Below, one piece after another: positions 50,804 through 59,659 of a DNA stretch of 64,000 nt. This DNA is from Firmicutes bacterium UBA7510. GTDB taxonomy: Bacteria > Bacillota > Clostridia > Tissierellales > Sedimentibacteraceae. The stretch spans positions 62,001-126,000 of the forward strand of contig DLNM01000052.1 of assembly GCA_002479485.1 (NCBI GenBank), read 5' to 3'. Under the pieces are notes generated by a model that made no database searches, was not told the origin of the DNA, and saw nothing but the letters and a program-made list of their open reading frames with translations. Position 1 is the stretch's first letter, and the number at the start of each line of letters is the position of its first letter. The position numbers and the translations under genes are program-made.

Positions 50804-51688
50804 TTATATTTCCTCAGTTAGATGACTTTTATACCCGTCTCCGAATACCTCGTTAGCACTTGAAACTATGAAAAATGCGTTTGAATCTTCTTCTTTTACA
50901 ATTTCTCTGATTCTTGTATAATTATATTTTCTGCACACACACATAATAACTTTTTTATTATTTTGTGTATATGCTCCCTCAGCTTTCAAATATGTAACTC
51001 CTATTTCTATTTCATCAAGTATTCTTCTGGCTATTTTTTCTTGATTATCACTGATAACATATAATATTTTTGCACTGTCCCCTCCATATAAAACAGAGTC
51101 CAAAACAAAATTACTAACAACAATAGTAATTGCAGCATATAAAGCTATTTCAATATTTTTAAATATAATAGCAGATGCTGAAACAATAATTGCGTCTGTA
51201 ATAATAAAAATAGTACCACTCTTTATGTGCTTATATTTTTGTCTCAAAGCTCTGATAATTATATCAGTGCCGCCGGTTGTTGCCCCCTGTCTGAATACTA
51301 CTGCCATTCCTATAGCCATCAAAGAACCGCCTGCAACGCCTGATAACAGTAAATCATGAGTTATAACACCGTAATTCGCTATAATATGTGTATTCAATGC
51401 ATTAATAAAAAATGATGAAACAAATGTAACATATATAGTTGACAATATAAATTTAGTTCCAAACTTCCACCAGCCAAATATCAGAATTGGTACATTAATT
51501 ATAAGAACCAGAGTACCTGTTTTCAAGCTAGTTATCTTATTTATTATTATTGCAATTCCGGTTGTACCTCCCGGTGCAAGGTTGTTTGGATCTAAAAATA
51601 TTGAAATTCCCATTGAGTATACAAATGCTCCAAAAGTGATTAATATAATTTTTATAAGTATTTTTCTTATCTTAATATTATTTTCCAT
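50804..51688 (-). CDS. YitT-family membrane protein (DUF161/DUF2179)
   Basis: 294 residues. Five to six N-terminal membrane helices with family motifs FLDPNNLAPGGTTGIAIIINK and VFRQGATTGGTDIIIRALRQKYKHIKSG, then a cytosolic DUF2179 domain (about 205-290: AKILYVISDNQEKIARRILDEIEIGVTYLKAEGAYTQ, VCRKYNYTRIREIVKEED). Function of the family is unknown; members are common in multiple copies in Firmicutes. SD AGAGG precedes ATG 51688. Monocistronic, divergent from riboswitch 3. Confidence 0.9.
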   Translation of the reverse strand: MENNIKIRKILIKIILITFGAFVYSMGISIFLDPNNLAPGGTTGIAIIINKITSLKTGTLVLIINVPILIFGWWKFGTKFILSTIYVTFVSSFFINALNTHIIANYGVITHDLLLSGVAGGSLMAIGMAVVFRQGATTGGTDIIIRALRQKYKHIKSGTIFIITDAIIVSASAIIFKNIEIALYAAITIVVSNFVLDSVLYGGDSAKILYVISDNQEKIARRILDEIEIGVTYLKAEGAYTQNNKKVIMCVCRKYNYTRIREIVKEEDSNAFFIVSSANEVFGDGYKSHLTEEI

Positions 51689-51821
51689 ATATAACCTCTT
51701 TTCTTAATATTTTGAATAATAATATATACTATCTTTAATATTAAAACAATACTATTCATGAAAAAATTTATACATGTAATATAGATTTATTTAATCTTAA
51801 GATGAAATAATTTTACTAATA

Positions 51822-52130
51822 TTGACATGTAGGAATCTGTATGATATATTATTTTTGTGGTAAATATCACATAAAATTAAATAACGCAGAAATGTGGTTT
51901 TTCAAAGTTAATTAGCTTTGAGAATTAATAGGGAATTCGGTGAGATTCCGAAGCAGCTCCCACTACTGTATTTGATGAATGAAACAGCACTATGCCATTG
52001 AGTCTTATAGACTTGAGAAGGCGCTTTTTCAGCGATAGTTTAACTATCCTATGATAGTTCTATCTATATCATAAGTCAGGAGACCTACCATGTTTTATCG
52101 GTTTTAAGTATTCCGGGAAGAGGGAAGAAA
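51822..52130 (+). promoter_or_regulatory. Promoter and cobalamin riboswitch 3
   Basis: Promoter TTGACA (51822-51827), 17 bp, TATATT (51845-51850). The aptamer runs from about 51890: AATAGGGAATTCGGTGAGA, GCAGCTCCCACTACTGT, GCCATTGAG, GAGAAGGCG and the B12 box AAGTCAGGAGACCTACC (52073-52089). It commands btuFCD and the cbiA-JET genes. The gap 51689-52344 contains nothing else apart from the terminator. Confidence 0.96.
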
Positions 52131-52180
52131 TGTCCGTTATGTGCTTATGTTTTTATAATAAGCTAAACAGATTGTAATTT

Positions 52181-52220
52181 AAGCTCTCATTTCCTTAAAA
52201 ATGAGAGCTTTATTTTTTTA
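52181..52220 (+). terminator. Riboswitch 3 terminator
   Basis: AAGCTCTCATTT / AAATGAGAGCTT (52181-52192 / 52199-52210) followed by TATTTTTTTA, downstream of the aptamer and 125 nt before the first gene. Confidence 0.92.
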
Positions 52221-52344
52221 TTAATCTTCTTTCACTAATATACTCTTAATAATTTACAAAGCAAAGTTTGCAAGATAAAAACAACCTTGCAAACGGAAAA
52301 ATTCACTTTTAACTGCGCTTTAACAAAAAAAGGAGAATATAAAA

Positions 52345-53550
52345 ATGAAAAAAAATTATTTTAAGTTAGTTACGCTATTATTAGTAATTGTAATGTCAAT
52401 TACTATTGTAACAGGGTGTTCAAAAAGCAATGCACCTACTGGTGGAAATGTTTCAAACAACGGTTCAAACAATAATGAAAACAAAGGCGAAAACACTGAA
52501 GAAAACTATGATGGAAAGCTTGTATTGGACCACTCATTAGAATTAAAATATGCAAAGAATTTTTCTGTAGATTACTACAAAGGTGGTTATAAGCTTATTA
52601 AAGTAAGTGATGGAAATGAAATTTTAACTGTTCCGGAAGGTATGAGTGTACCAGCTGAGGTTGGAGAAAATGTTATAGTATTAAAGATGCCTGTAAGCAA
52701 TATGTTAATATCATCTACACCTACAATGTCGCTTATAAATTCAATTGGAATGTTAGATAGAATTACATTAACTACAACAGAGCGTGATGATTGGTACATA
52801 GACGAAGTTATCGAAAAAATGGACAATTCTTCGATAACATTTGCTGGTTCATACAAGACTCCTGATTATGAAATTTTAACATCATATGCACCATCGTTTG
52901 CAGTATTTTCTGGCATGTTAAATAGTACGCCTGAAGTAGGGGAAAAATTAAAAGAGCTTAAAATTCCTTATATGCTAGATATGGCTTCAGAGGAAGTACA
53001 TCCTTTAGCTAGAGTTGAATGGGTGAAGCTTTATGGAGCATTATATGATTGTGAAGAAAAAGCAAATGAAGTATTTGATGCACAGGTTTCATATGTAGAT
53101 AATCTTGACACTGCAAAAGTTACTGATAAAACTGTTGCAATGTTCTATATAACATCAAAAGGCAATCTTCATGTTCGTCAAGGCGGAGACTACATGGTGA
53201 AGATGCTTGAGCTTGCAGGCGCAAAATATGTTTTCTCTGATTTGAATCCTGATAAGACAGGAACGGAAAAAATAGAATTTGAAGAATTTTATAACACTGC
53301 TAAGGATGCAGACTACATAATTTACATATGGTCATTGGGTGGTAAGCCTAAGAATTTAGATGATTTTCTTGCTAAAAATGAATTATTTAAAGACTTAAAG
53401 GCAGTTAAAGATGGCAATGTATGGTGTACAACACCAGATTATTTTCAAATTTCAGATACTTTAGGACATATGATAAAGGATATGAATGATATGCTTACTT
53501 TAGAGGATGCCTCTGTAGATTCATTCCAACATTTAATTAGATTAAAATAA
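52345..53550 (+). CDS. btuF: Corrinoid (BtuF/FecB-type) ABC substrate-binding lipoprotein
   Basis: 401 residues. Lipobox VTGC with Cys25, then an Asn/Gly/Glu-rich linker of about 35 residues. The body is the class III binding-protein fold with two lobes joined by one helix: LDRITLTTTERDDWYIDEVIEKM, FAGSYKTPDYEILTSYAPSFAVFSG and ADYIIYIWSLGG. FecB-type sequence alone does not fix the ligand. A cobalamin riboswitch in front and corrin genes behind make B12, cobinamide or another corrinoid the likely cargo. AAAGGAG precedes ATG 52345. Confidence 0.88.
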   Translation: MKKNYFKLVTLLLVIVMSITIVTGCSKSNAPTGGNVSNNGSNNNENKGENTEENYDGKLVLDHSLELKYAKNFSVDYYKGGYKLIKVSDGNEILTVPEGMSVPAEVGENVIVLKMPVSNMLISSTPTMSLINSIGMLDRITLTTTERDDWYIDEVIEKMDNSSITFAGSYKTPDYEILTSYAPSFAVFSGMLNSTPEVGEKLKELKIPYMLDMASEEVHPLARVEWVKLYGALYDCEEKANEVFDAQVSYVDNLDTAKVTDKTVAMFYITSKGNLHVRQGGDYMVKMLELAGAKYVFSDLNPDKTGTEKIEFEEFYNTAKDADYIIYIWSLGGKPKNLDDFLAKNELFKDLKAVKDGNVWCTTPDYFQISDTLGHMIKDMNDMLTLEDASVDSFQHLIRLK

Positions 53551-54572
53551 TGAAAAATATAAAATCATTTGTACGTTATCAAGTTGTTTTTATTTTGCTT
53601 ATCGTTCTTATTTGCGTTGCCATAATTATGAATGTAAATACGGGAAGTGTCAATATCACACCCTCTAAAATTTTTGAAATTATAGTTCTGAGAGCTGAGG
53701 AAGGCTCTGTAGCAAGCAATATAATATGGAAGATAAGACTCCCAAGACTGCTCGGTGCAGCAGTCTTAGGAGGTGCATTATCTGTGTCAGGATTTATGCT
53801 TCAAACCTTTTTTAGAAATCCTATAGCCAGTCCATTTGTATTAGGAATTTCCTCTGGAGCTAAAATGTTTGTAGGCTTTGTAATGCTTATAATGCTTAAG
53901 TATGTAGGCTCTATATCACTAACAACAATGGTTGTTGCATCTTTTATAGGCTCACTTTTATCAATGGGGTTTGTTTTAATATTTGCAAAAAAGTTTGACA
54001 ATATGTCAATGCTTTTGGTAGTTGGAATTATGATAGGATATATTTGCTCAGCAATTACTGACTTTTTTATAACATTTGCTAAAGAGACAGATGTTGCAAA
54101 TTTAACTTATTGGTCAATGGGGAGTTTTTCAGGAATGAATTGGGAGAGTCTAAAGGTAGCATCTTTAGTTATTTTTGCTTCATTTATTGCAACCTTTTTA
54201 CTATCGAAGCCTATCGGTGCATATCAGCTGGGAGAAGGCTATGCTAAAAGTATCGGTATCAATATTAAATTTTTAAGAATAATGCTAATAACCTTATCCA
54301 GCTTGCTATCAGCTTGCGTTACGGCTTTTGCAGGACCTATTTCATTTGTAGGAATAGCTGTTCCTCATATTACAAAGCTTCTACTAAAAACTTCAAAGCC
54401 AATTTTAATAATACCAGCATCATTTTTATGCGGTGCAGTGTTCTGTATGTTTTGTGACTTAATAGCAAGAACTGCATTTTCACCTGTTGAACTAGCAATT
54501 GGTACAGTTACAGCTATTTTCGGTGCCCCCGTTGTAATTTGGCTAATGGTTAGCAAACAAAGGAGTGTGTAA
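53550..54572 (+). CDS. btuC: Corrinoid ABC transporter permease (BtuC/FecCD family)
   Basis: 340 residues, about ten membrane helices. FecCD landmarks: RLPRLLGAAVLGGALSVSGFMLQTFFRNPIASPFVLGISSGA, GAYQLGEGYAKSIGIN, and AFAGPISFVGIAVPHITK, which forms the coupling helix. The ATG overlaps the TAA of the binding-protein gene by one base. Membrane channel of the importer. Confidence 0.93.
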   Translation: MKNIKSFVRYQVVFILLIVLICVAIIMNVNTGSVNITPSKIFEIIVLRAEEGSVASNIIWKIRLPRLLGAAVLGGALSVSGFMLQTFFRNPIASPFVLGISSGAKMFVGFVMLIMLKYVGSISLTTMVVASFIGSLLSMGFVLIFAKKFDNMSMLLVVGIMIGYICSAITDFFITFAKETDVANLTYWSMGSFSGMNWESLKVASLVIFASFIATFLLSKPIGAYQLGEGYAKSIGINIKFLRIMLITLSSLLSACVTAFAGPISFVGIAVPHITKLLLKTSKPILIIPASFLCGAVFCMFCDLIARTAFSPVELAIGTVTAIFGAPVVIWLMVSKQRSV

Positions 54573-54577
54573 TTGAT

Positions 54578-55717
54578 TTGATAGATAAATATTTTTTAAA
54601 AACTGAAAATCTTTGTGTTGGCTATAACAATAAGCCGCTTATATCGAATATAAATATAGGTATTAAAAAAGGTGAGATTTTAACTTTAATTGGGCCAAAT
54701 GGTTCAGGAAAGTCAACGATCTTAAAAAGCATAACTAAACACCTTTCTATGATTTCTGGTGTTGTGTATATAGATAAGCAAAGTTTAAACATGATTTCAA
54801 ATAAAGAAACTGCGACTAAGATATCAGTAGTCTTAACTGAAAAAGTAAAACTGGAAATGATGACCTGCTATGATGTTGTTGCAACAGGTCGTTATCCATA
54901 TACAAATTATTTTGGAAAACTTACTAAACATGATCAGGATATTGTCAATGATTCTCTAAAAAAAGTTCATGCTACAGAACTTGCTGACTGCGACTTTACA
55001 GCGATTAGTGATGGTCAAAGGCAAAGAATTATGCTGGCTCGTGCCATTTGTCAAGAGCCTGAAATTATCGTTTTAGATGAACCAACTTCATTTCTTGATA
55101 TAAGACATAAAATTGAGCTTCTAGAAATCCTCCGTAAGATGTCTAGAGAAAAAAACATAACTGTTGTTATGTCACTACATGAAATTGACCTTGCACCTAA
55201 AATATCTGACAAGGTAGTGTGTGTTAAGGGAGATGAAATATCAAGGTTTGGATCACCAAACGAAATTTTTAAGGAAGAAATTATAAATGAGCTTTATGGT
55301 ATACAGGATGGTTCCTATAATATGTTATTTGGTAGTGTTGAGCTAAAACGCACATCAGGTAAGCCTAATGTGTTTGTCTTAGCAGGTGGTGGATGTGGAA
55401 CTCCGATATATCGTGAGCTCCAAAAGCATGGTATATCATTTAATACAGGTATTTTGTATGAAAATGATGTAGATTATCAAGTTGCTAAATCACTTGCTAA
55501 CAAAACTTATTCATCTCTTGCATTTAGTCCGGTATCGGATGAACTAATTAATGAAGTGAAAAATGAAATATGTAATTATATAGCAATTATTGATTCAGGT
55601 ACACAGATTGGTGAGTTTAATAGCTTTAATCAACTAATACTTGAAACTGCAATTAAAAATCAAATTCCAGTATATAAAAATATTCAAAAGGTGGTTGAGT
55701 TATTAAATGAAAAATAA
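54578..55717 (+). CDS. btuD: Corrinoid ABC transporter ATPase with extra C-terminal domain
   Basis: 379 residues from TTG 54578 (AAAGGAG about 12 nt upstream). Residues 1-255 form the FepC/BtuD ATPase: Walker A GPNGSGKST, signature ISDGQRQR (D for the usual second G-flanking residue), Walker B IIVLDEPTSFLD, SLHEIDL. Residues about 260-379 are an additional Rossmann-like domain starting PNVFVLAGGGCGTPIYRELQKHGISFNTGILYENDVDY. I recall this extension from other clostridial corrinoid/iron-type ATPases; its role is not known to me. Overlaps cbiA by 11 nt. Confidence 0.9.
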   Translation: MIDKYFLKTENLCVGYNNKPLISNINIGIKKGEILTLIGPNGSGKSTILKSITKHLSMISGVVYIDKQSLNMISNKETATKISVVLTEKVKLEMMTCYDVVATGRYPYTNYFGKLTKHDQDIVNDSLKKVHATELADCDFTAISDGQRQRIMLARAICQEPEIIVLDEPTSFLDIRHKIELLEILRKMSREKNITVVMSLHEIDLAPKISDKVVCVKGDEISRFGSPNEIFKEEIINELYGIQDGSYNMLFGSVELKRTSGKPNVFVLAGGGCGTPIYRELQKHGISFNTGILYENDVDYQVAKSLANKTYSSLAFSPVSDELINEVKNEICNYIAIIDSGTQIGEFNSFNQLILETAIKNQIPVYKNIQKVVELLNEK

Positions 55718-57095
55718 AAATACACCTCGAATACTAATAGGTGGAACTTCAAGCGGATGTGGTAAAACAACAATTACCTGTGCTTTGTTACAAGCATTAG
55801 TTAATAGAGGACTAAAAACTGCGTCCTTTAAGTGCGGGCCTGATTATATCGATCCTATGTTCCATGGTGAAATCATTGGATCTAAGAGCTCAAATTTAGA
55901 TGCCTTCTTTTGTGATGATGATACAATCAGATACCTATTATATAAAAACGGAAGTAGCTGTGAAATTTCAGTTATTGAGGGTGTAATGGGCTTTTATGAC
56001 GGAATAAACCTTAATACAACAAAATCGTCTACCTATGAGGTGTCTAAGATAACTCAGACCTCTGTTATTCTTACTGTTAATTGTAAGGGAATGGCAAATT
56101 CTGCGGTAGCTTTAATCAAAGGCTTTGTAGATTATAAAAAAGATTCAAATATAGTTGGTGTTATACTAAATAATATTACAAAAAGTACATATGAAGCTGT
56201 TAAAGTAGCAATTGAAAATGAATTTAACGGCAGTATTAGGGTGTTAGGTTACCTTCCTAAATTAACAGAGGATTTAGTATTTAGTAGCAGACACCTTGGC
56301 TTAGTAACTTCTAATGAAATAAATGATATAAAAGAAAAGTTAAATACGTTAGCTAAAATTGTTGAAGATACAATAGATATTGATAAAATTATTGAAATTG
56401 CCAATAACGCATCAGCGATTGACTTTAAAGGTCCTGATGTTAAGCATCATGACAAAATAGTAAGGATTGCTGTTGCTTACGATAGAGCGTGTTGTTTTTA
56501 TTATAGAGATAACTTAGAATTATTAGAAGAAATGGGAGCTGAGCTAGTTTATTTTAGCCCTATAAATGATAAGGAGCTACCATTTAATATTGATGGATTA
56601 TACATCGGTGGGGGTTATCCAGAGCTGCATTGCGATGAATTATCTAGTAACGTCAGCATGCTAAATTCTATAAAGACGGCACTTGAAAACAAAACACCAT
56701 GCATAGCTGAATGTGGAGGCTTTATGTATATATCCAGTACTATAGATGAATACAATATGGTTGGATATTTAGATGGTAAATCTATAAACACTAATATGCT
56801 ATCAAGATTTGGATATATAACATTAGAAGCCAATGAAGATAATATGCTTTGCAAAAAAGGTGAGTGTATTAAGGCACACGAATTTCATTATTATGATTCA
56901 ACAGAGTGCGGAAGCTCATTTGCTGCAAAAAAAGAAAGCGGTAAATCATGGGAGTGTGTTATAGCAACAGATAATTTGTATGCTGGATATCCACACATGC
57001 ACTTTTATTCAAACCTTAAGTTTGCAGAAAATTTTTATAAGAAATGTGAGGAGTGTGAAGAGTGTGAAGAAAATCACTTCACACTATGGAGGTAA
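55707..57095 (+). CDS. cbiA: Cobyrinate a,c-diamide synthase
   Basis: 462 residues. N-terminal dethiobiotin-synthetase-like ATPase domain: RILIGGTSSGCGKTTITCALLQAL, FKCGPDYIDPMFH, VIEGVMGFYDG. C-terminal glutaminase domain: GLYIGGGYPELH and IAECGGFMYI with the nucleophile Cys, then KAHEFHYYDS and YPHMHFYSN. Amidates side chains a and c of cobyrinate with glutamine and ATP. The last 14 residues (Glu/Cys-rich ECEECEENHFTLWR) are encoded by the palindromic element R4 and are therefore a recent, non-native tail. Confidence 0.96.
   Translation: MKNKNTPRILIGGTSSGCGKTTITCALLQALVNRGLKTASFKCGPDYIDPMFHGEIIGSKSSNLDAFFCDDDTIRYLLYKNGSSCEISVIEGVMGFYDGINLNTTKSSTYEVSKITQTSVILTVNCKGMANSAVALIKGFVDYKKDSNIVGVILNNITKSTYEAVKVAIENEFNGSIRVLGYLPKLTEDLVFSSRHLGLVTSNEINDIKEKLNTLAKIVEDTIDIDKIIEIANNASAIDFKGPDVKHHDKIVRIAVAYDRACCFYYRDNLELLEEMGAELVYFSPINDKELPFNIDGLYIGGGYPELHCDELSSNVSMLNSIKTALENKTPCIAECGGFMYISSTIDEYNMVGYLDGKSINTNMLSRFGYITLEANEDNMLCKKGECIKAHEFHYYDSTECGSSFAAKKESGKSWECVIATDNLYAGYPHMHFYSNLKFAENFYKKCEECEECEENHFTLWR
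57052..57092 (+). repeat. Dispersed palindromic element, copy R4 (inside the end of cbiA)
   Basis: AGTGTGAAG is doubled (57052-57060, 57061-57069), then TTCACACT (57078-57085) and ATGGAGG (57086-57092), the cbiC SD. The element is translated as the C-terminal tail of CbiA, and the cbiA stop (TAA 57093-57095) is the first triplet after it. Confidence 0.75.
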
Positions 57096-57097
57096 AA

Positions 57098-57718
57098 ATG
57101 AATAATATAAAACCAATGGATATAGAAAAAAGAAGTTTTGAGATTATAACAGAAGAATTAGGAGATAGAAAGTTACCAAAGGAAAATGAACTTGTGATAA
57201 AAAGAGTCATTCATACAAGTGCGGATTTTGATTATTTAGATAATTTGAAGTTTTCTGATAATGCAGTTTCAAGAGCAATAGAGGCTTTGAAAAAGAGCTG
57301 TGATATTGTAACAGACACACAGATGGCTAAATCAGGTATAAACAAAACAGTCTTATCTTCCTTAGGAGGCTCATTACATTGCTTTATGAGTGATGAAGAT
57401 GTAGCAAATGAAGCAAAAGACAGAGGTGTAACAAGAGCTGTTGTATCCATGGAAAAAGCAGCTAGATTAGAAAAACCTTGTATTTTTGCTATAGGCAATG
57501 CACCTACTGCACTTATAAGACTAAAGGAATTGCTTGACGAGGGAAAAATAAATCCAATATTAATTATCGGAGTGCCTGTCGGATTTGTCAATGTAGTAGA
57601 ATCAAAAGAACTAATAATGTCAACCAATGCGCCATATATAGTTGCAGCTGGTCGTAAGGGTGGAAGTAATGTAGCCGCAGCTATATGCAATGCAATGCTT
57701 TATCAAATAAAAAGATAA
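57098..57718 (+). CDS. cbiC: Precorrin-8X / cobalt-precorrin-8 methylmutase
   Basis: 206 residues from ATG 57098 (GGAGG, 5 nt). CbiC/CobH signatures: IEKRSFEIITEELG, RVIHTSADFDYLDNLKFS with the catalytic His, DTQMAKSGIN, AIGNAPTALIRL and GVPVGFVNVVESKE. Migrates the C11 methyl to C12 to give cobyrinate. Translated from an SD supplied by element R4, and followed by element R5. Confidence 0.96.
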   Translation: MNNIKPMDIEKRSFEIITEELGDRKLPKENELVIKRVIHTSADFDYLDNLKFSDNAVSRAIEALKKSCDIVTDTQMAKSGINKTVLSSLGGSLHCFMSDEDVANEAKDRGVTRAVVSMEKAARLEKPCIFAIGNAPTALIRLKELLDEGKINPILIIGVPVGFVNVVESKELIMSTNAPYIVAAGRKGGSNVAAAICNAMLYQIKR

Positions 57719-57719
57719 A

Positions 57720-57768
57720 AGTGTGAACCAAGACAGTTTACACTATTAAGGAAGAGGTTCACACTATG
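57720..57768 (+). repeat. Dispersed palindromic element, copy R5 (cbiC/cbiD junction)
   Basis: Perfect 10-bp arms AGTGTGAACC (57720-57729) / GGTTCACACT (57756-57765) directly followed by the cbiD ATG. The loop carries an inner partial arm GTTTACACT and the SD AAGGAAGAGG, whose last bases enter the 3' arm, so the hairpin may affect cbiD initiation. Confidence 0.7.
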
Positions 57769-58902
57769 CTTAATGAGTATATAACTAAGGATGGTAAAAG
57801 ACTTAGAATGGGATATACCACTGGCTCATGTGCTACAGCAGCAGCTAAAGCGGCAGCTATTATGCTTTTAACGCAAGAGACAGTTAAAAATATATGCCTT
57901 ATTACACCAAAGGGAATAGAAATAAATATAGATATTGAAGATATGGATATAAGCCATACCTATGTAAGCTGTGCCGTTAAAAAAGATAGTGGTGATGACC
58001 CTGATGTAACAAATGGTATGTTAATATATGCAAAGGTTTCACTTATAGATAATCCTCAAATAATGATAGATGGCGGAAATGGTATTGGAAGAGTAACAAA
58101 GCCCGGACTCAACCAGCCTGTAGGTAATACTGCAATAAACTCCACCCCAAGACAGACTATAACTAGAGAGCTAAAAACTGTAGCAGAGGATTATAATTAT
58201 AATGGAGGATTTTCAGTAATTATATCAGCACCGCAAGGTGAGAATATAGCTAAGAGAACCTACAACTCACGTCTTGGAATACTTGGCGGAATCTCTATTA
58301 TCGGGACAAGCGGTATAGTAGAACCAATGAGTGATAGCGCTATAGTTGATACTATTAAAGCTGAGATAAATATAAAACTAAATGAAAATAAAAAATGCCT
58401 TTTAATAACTCCCGGAAACTATGGCGAAGACTTCTTGAAGGAAGATTTCAGAGGTATAGCAAATGCTGCAGTCAAGTGCAGTAATTTTATAGGTGATACA
58501 CTAGAGTACGCCGTGGAGCTTCAATTTAAAAGTGTTTTGCTAGTTGGACATATAGGAAAGCTTGTAAAGCTTGCAGGTGGTCTATTTAACACACATTCAA
58601 AATATGGAGATTGCAGAGCTGAAATAATTGCAGCGCATAGTGTTCTTTGTGGAGCAAATAAAGAAACAGTAGAGCATATTTTAGATAGCGTAACTACGGA
58701 TGAAATGCTGGACAAATTAAGGGATATAGGTATATTAGACTGTGTTATGAATAGCATTATGGAAAAAATAAAATACCTAGTCAATTTACGAACACACAAT
58801 GCAGTAGAAGTAGGAGTTATAACCTTCTCTCAGATTTATGGACAGCTAGGAATGACAGACAATGCGTTAAAAATTTTAGAAGAAATTAAAGGAGAAATAT
58901 AA
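57766..58902 (+). CDS. cbiD: Cobalt-precorrin-5B C1-methyltransferase
   Basis: 378 residues. Family start LRMGYTTGSCATAAAKAAA, then KKDSGDDPDVTNGMLIYA, GGNGIGRVTKPGLNQPVGNTAIN and VLLVGHIGKLVKLAGGLFNTHSKYGD, all CbiD hallmarks. Methylates C1 in the anaerobic pathway. The ATG is the trinucleotide right after the element R5 stem; SD AAGGAAGAGG lies within that element. cbiF follows after one base. Confidence 0.96.
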   Translation: MLNEYITKDGKRLRMGYTTGSCATAAAKAAAIMLLTQETVKNICLITPKGIEINIDIEDMDISHTYVSCAVKKDSGDDPDVTNGMLIYAKVSLIDNPQIMIDGGNGIGRVTKPGLNQPVGNTAINSTPRQTITRELKTVAEDYNYNGGFSVIISAPQGENIAKRTYNSRLGILGGISIIGTSGIVEPMSDSAIVDTIKAEINIKLNENKKCLLITPGNYGEDFLKEDFRGIANAAVKCSNFIGDTLEYAVELQFKSVLLVGHIGKLVKLAGGLFNTHSKYGDCRAEIIAAHSVLCGANKETVEHILDSVTTDEMLDKLRDIGILDCVMNSIMEKIKYLVNLRTHNAVEVGVITFSQIYGQLGMTDNALKILEEIKGEI

Positions 58903-58903
58903 T

Positions 58904-59659
58904 ATGGTACATTTCGTTGGAGCAGGTTCTGGAGCAGTTGATTTAATAACAGTAAGAGGAAAAAACCATCTTGAAAATGCTGATGTTATAATATATGCAG
59001 GATCCCTTGTAAACAAGGAGCTTTTAAATTATGCAAAAAAAAATTGTGAAATATATGATAGTGCGACAATGACCTTAGAGGAAGTTCTTGAAGTTGTAGT
59101 CAAATCTAATAAGGGAAATAAAAAGATAGTTAGATTACATACCGGTGATTCAAGTATATACGGAGCTATAAAGGAGCAAATGGTAGAGCTAGATAAGCTA
59201 GAAATAGACTATGATGTTTGCCCGGGTGTAAGTGCGTTTTGTGGCGCAGCAGCTTCACTTAAGGCAGAATATACATTACCGGATGTTTCTCAAACAGTTA
59301 TAATTACACGTATGAGCGGAAAAACTTTAGTTCCGGAAAAAGAAAGTATTGCATCCCTTGCAGCACATCAAGCCACAATGATATTGTTTTTAAGCACAGG
59401 ACTGTTGGAAGAACTACAGGTTGAGCTTGTAAAGGGTGGATACTCGCCTGACACACCTGCGTCTATTGTTTATAAGGCTACTTGGGATGATGAGAAGATA
59501 TTCCATTGTACTGTTTCAACACTAGCTAAAACGGCTAAGGAAAATAATATAACAAAAACTGCACTTATTACAGTTGGATATTTTTTGGGTGATGATTTTT
59601 CTCGTTCAAAATTATATGACCCAACATATTCAACAGAGTTTAGAGAGGCTACAAAATAA
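58904..59659 (+). CDS. cbiF: Cobalt-precorrin-4 C11-methyltransferase
   Basis: 251 residues. Tetrapyrrole methylase: VHFVGAGSGAVDLITVRGKNHLE, ADVIIYAGSLVN, VRLHTGDSSIYGAIKEQM (SAM site), CPGVSAFCGAAASLKAEYTLPDVSQTVIITR, the C11-methylase subgroup pattern. SD AAAGGAG before ATG 58904. TAA shares its last base with the cbiG ATG. Confidence 0.96.
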   Translation: MVHFVGAGSGAVDLITVRGKNHLENADVIIYAGSLVNKELLNYAKKNCEIYDSATMTLEEVLEVVVKSNKGNKKIVRLHTGDSSIYGAIKEQMVELDKLEIDYDVCPGVSAFCGAAASLKAEYTLPDVSQTVIITRMSGKTLVPEKESIASLAAHQATMILFLSTGLLEELQVELVKGGYSPDTPASIVYKATWDDEKIFHCTVSTLAKTAKENNITKTALITVGYFLGDDFSRSKLYDPTYSTEFREATK

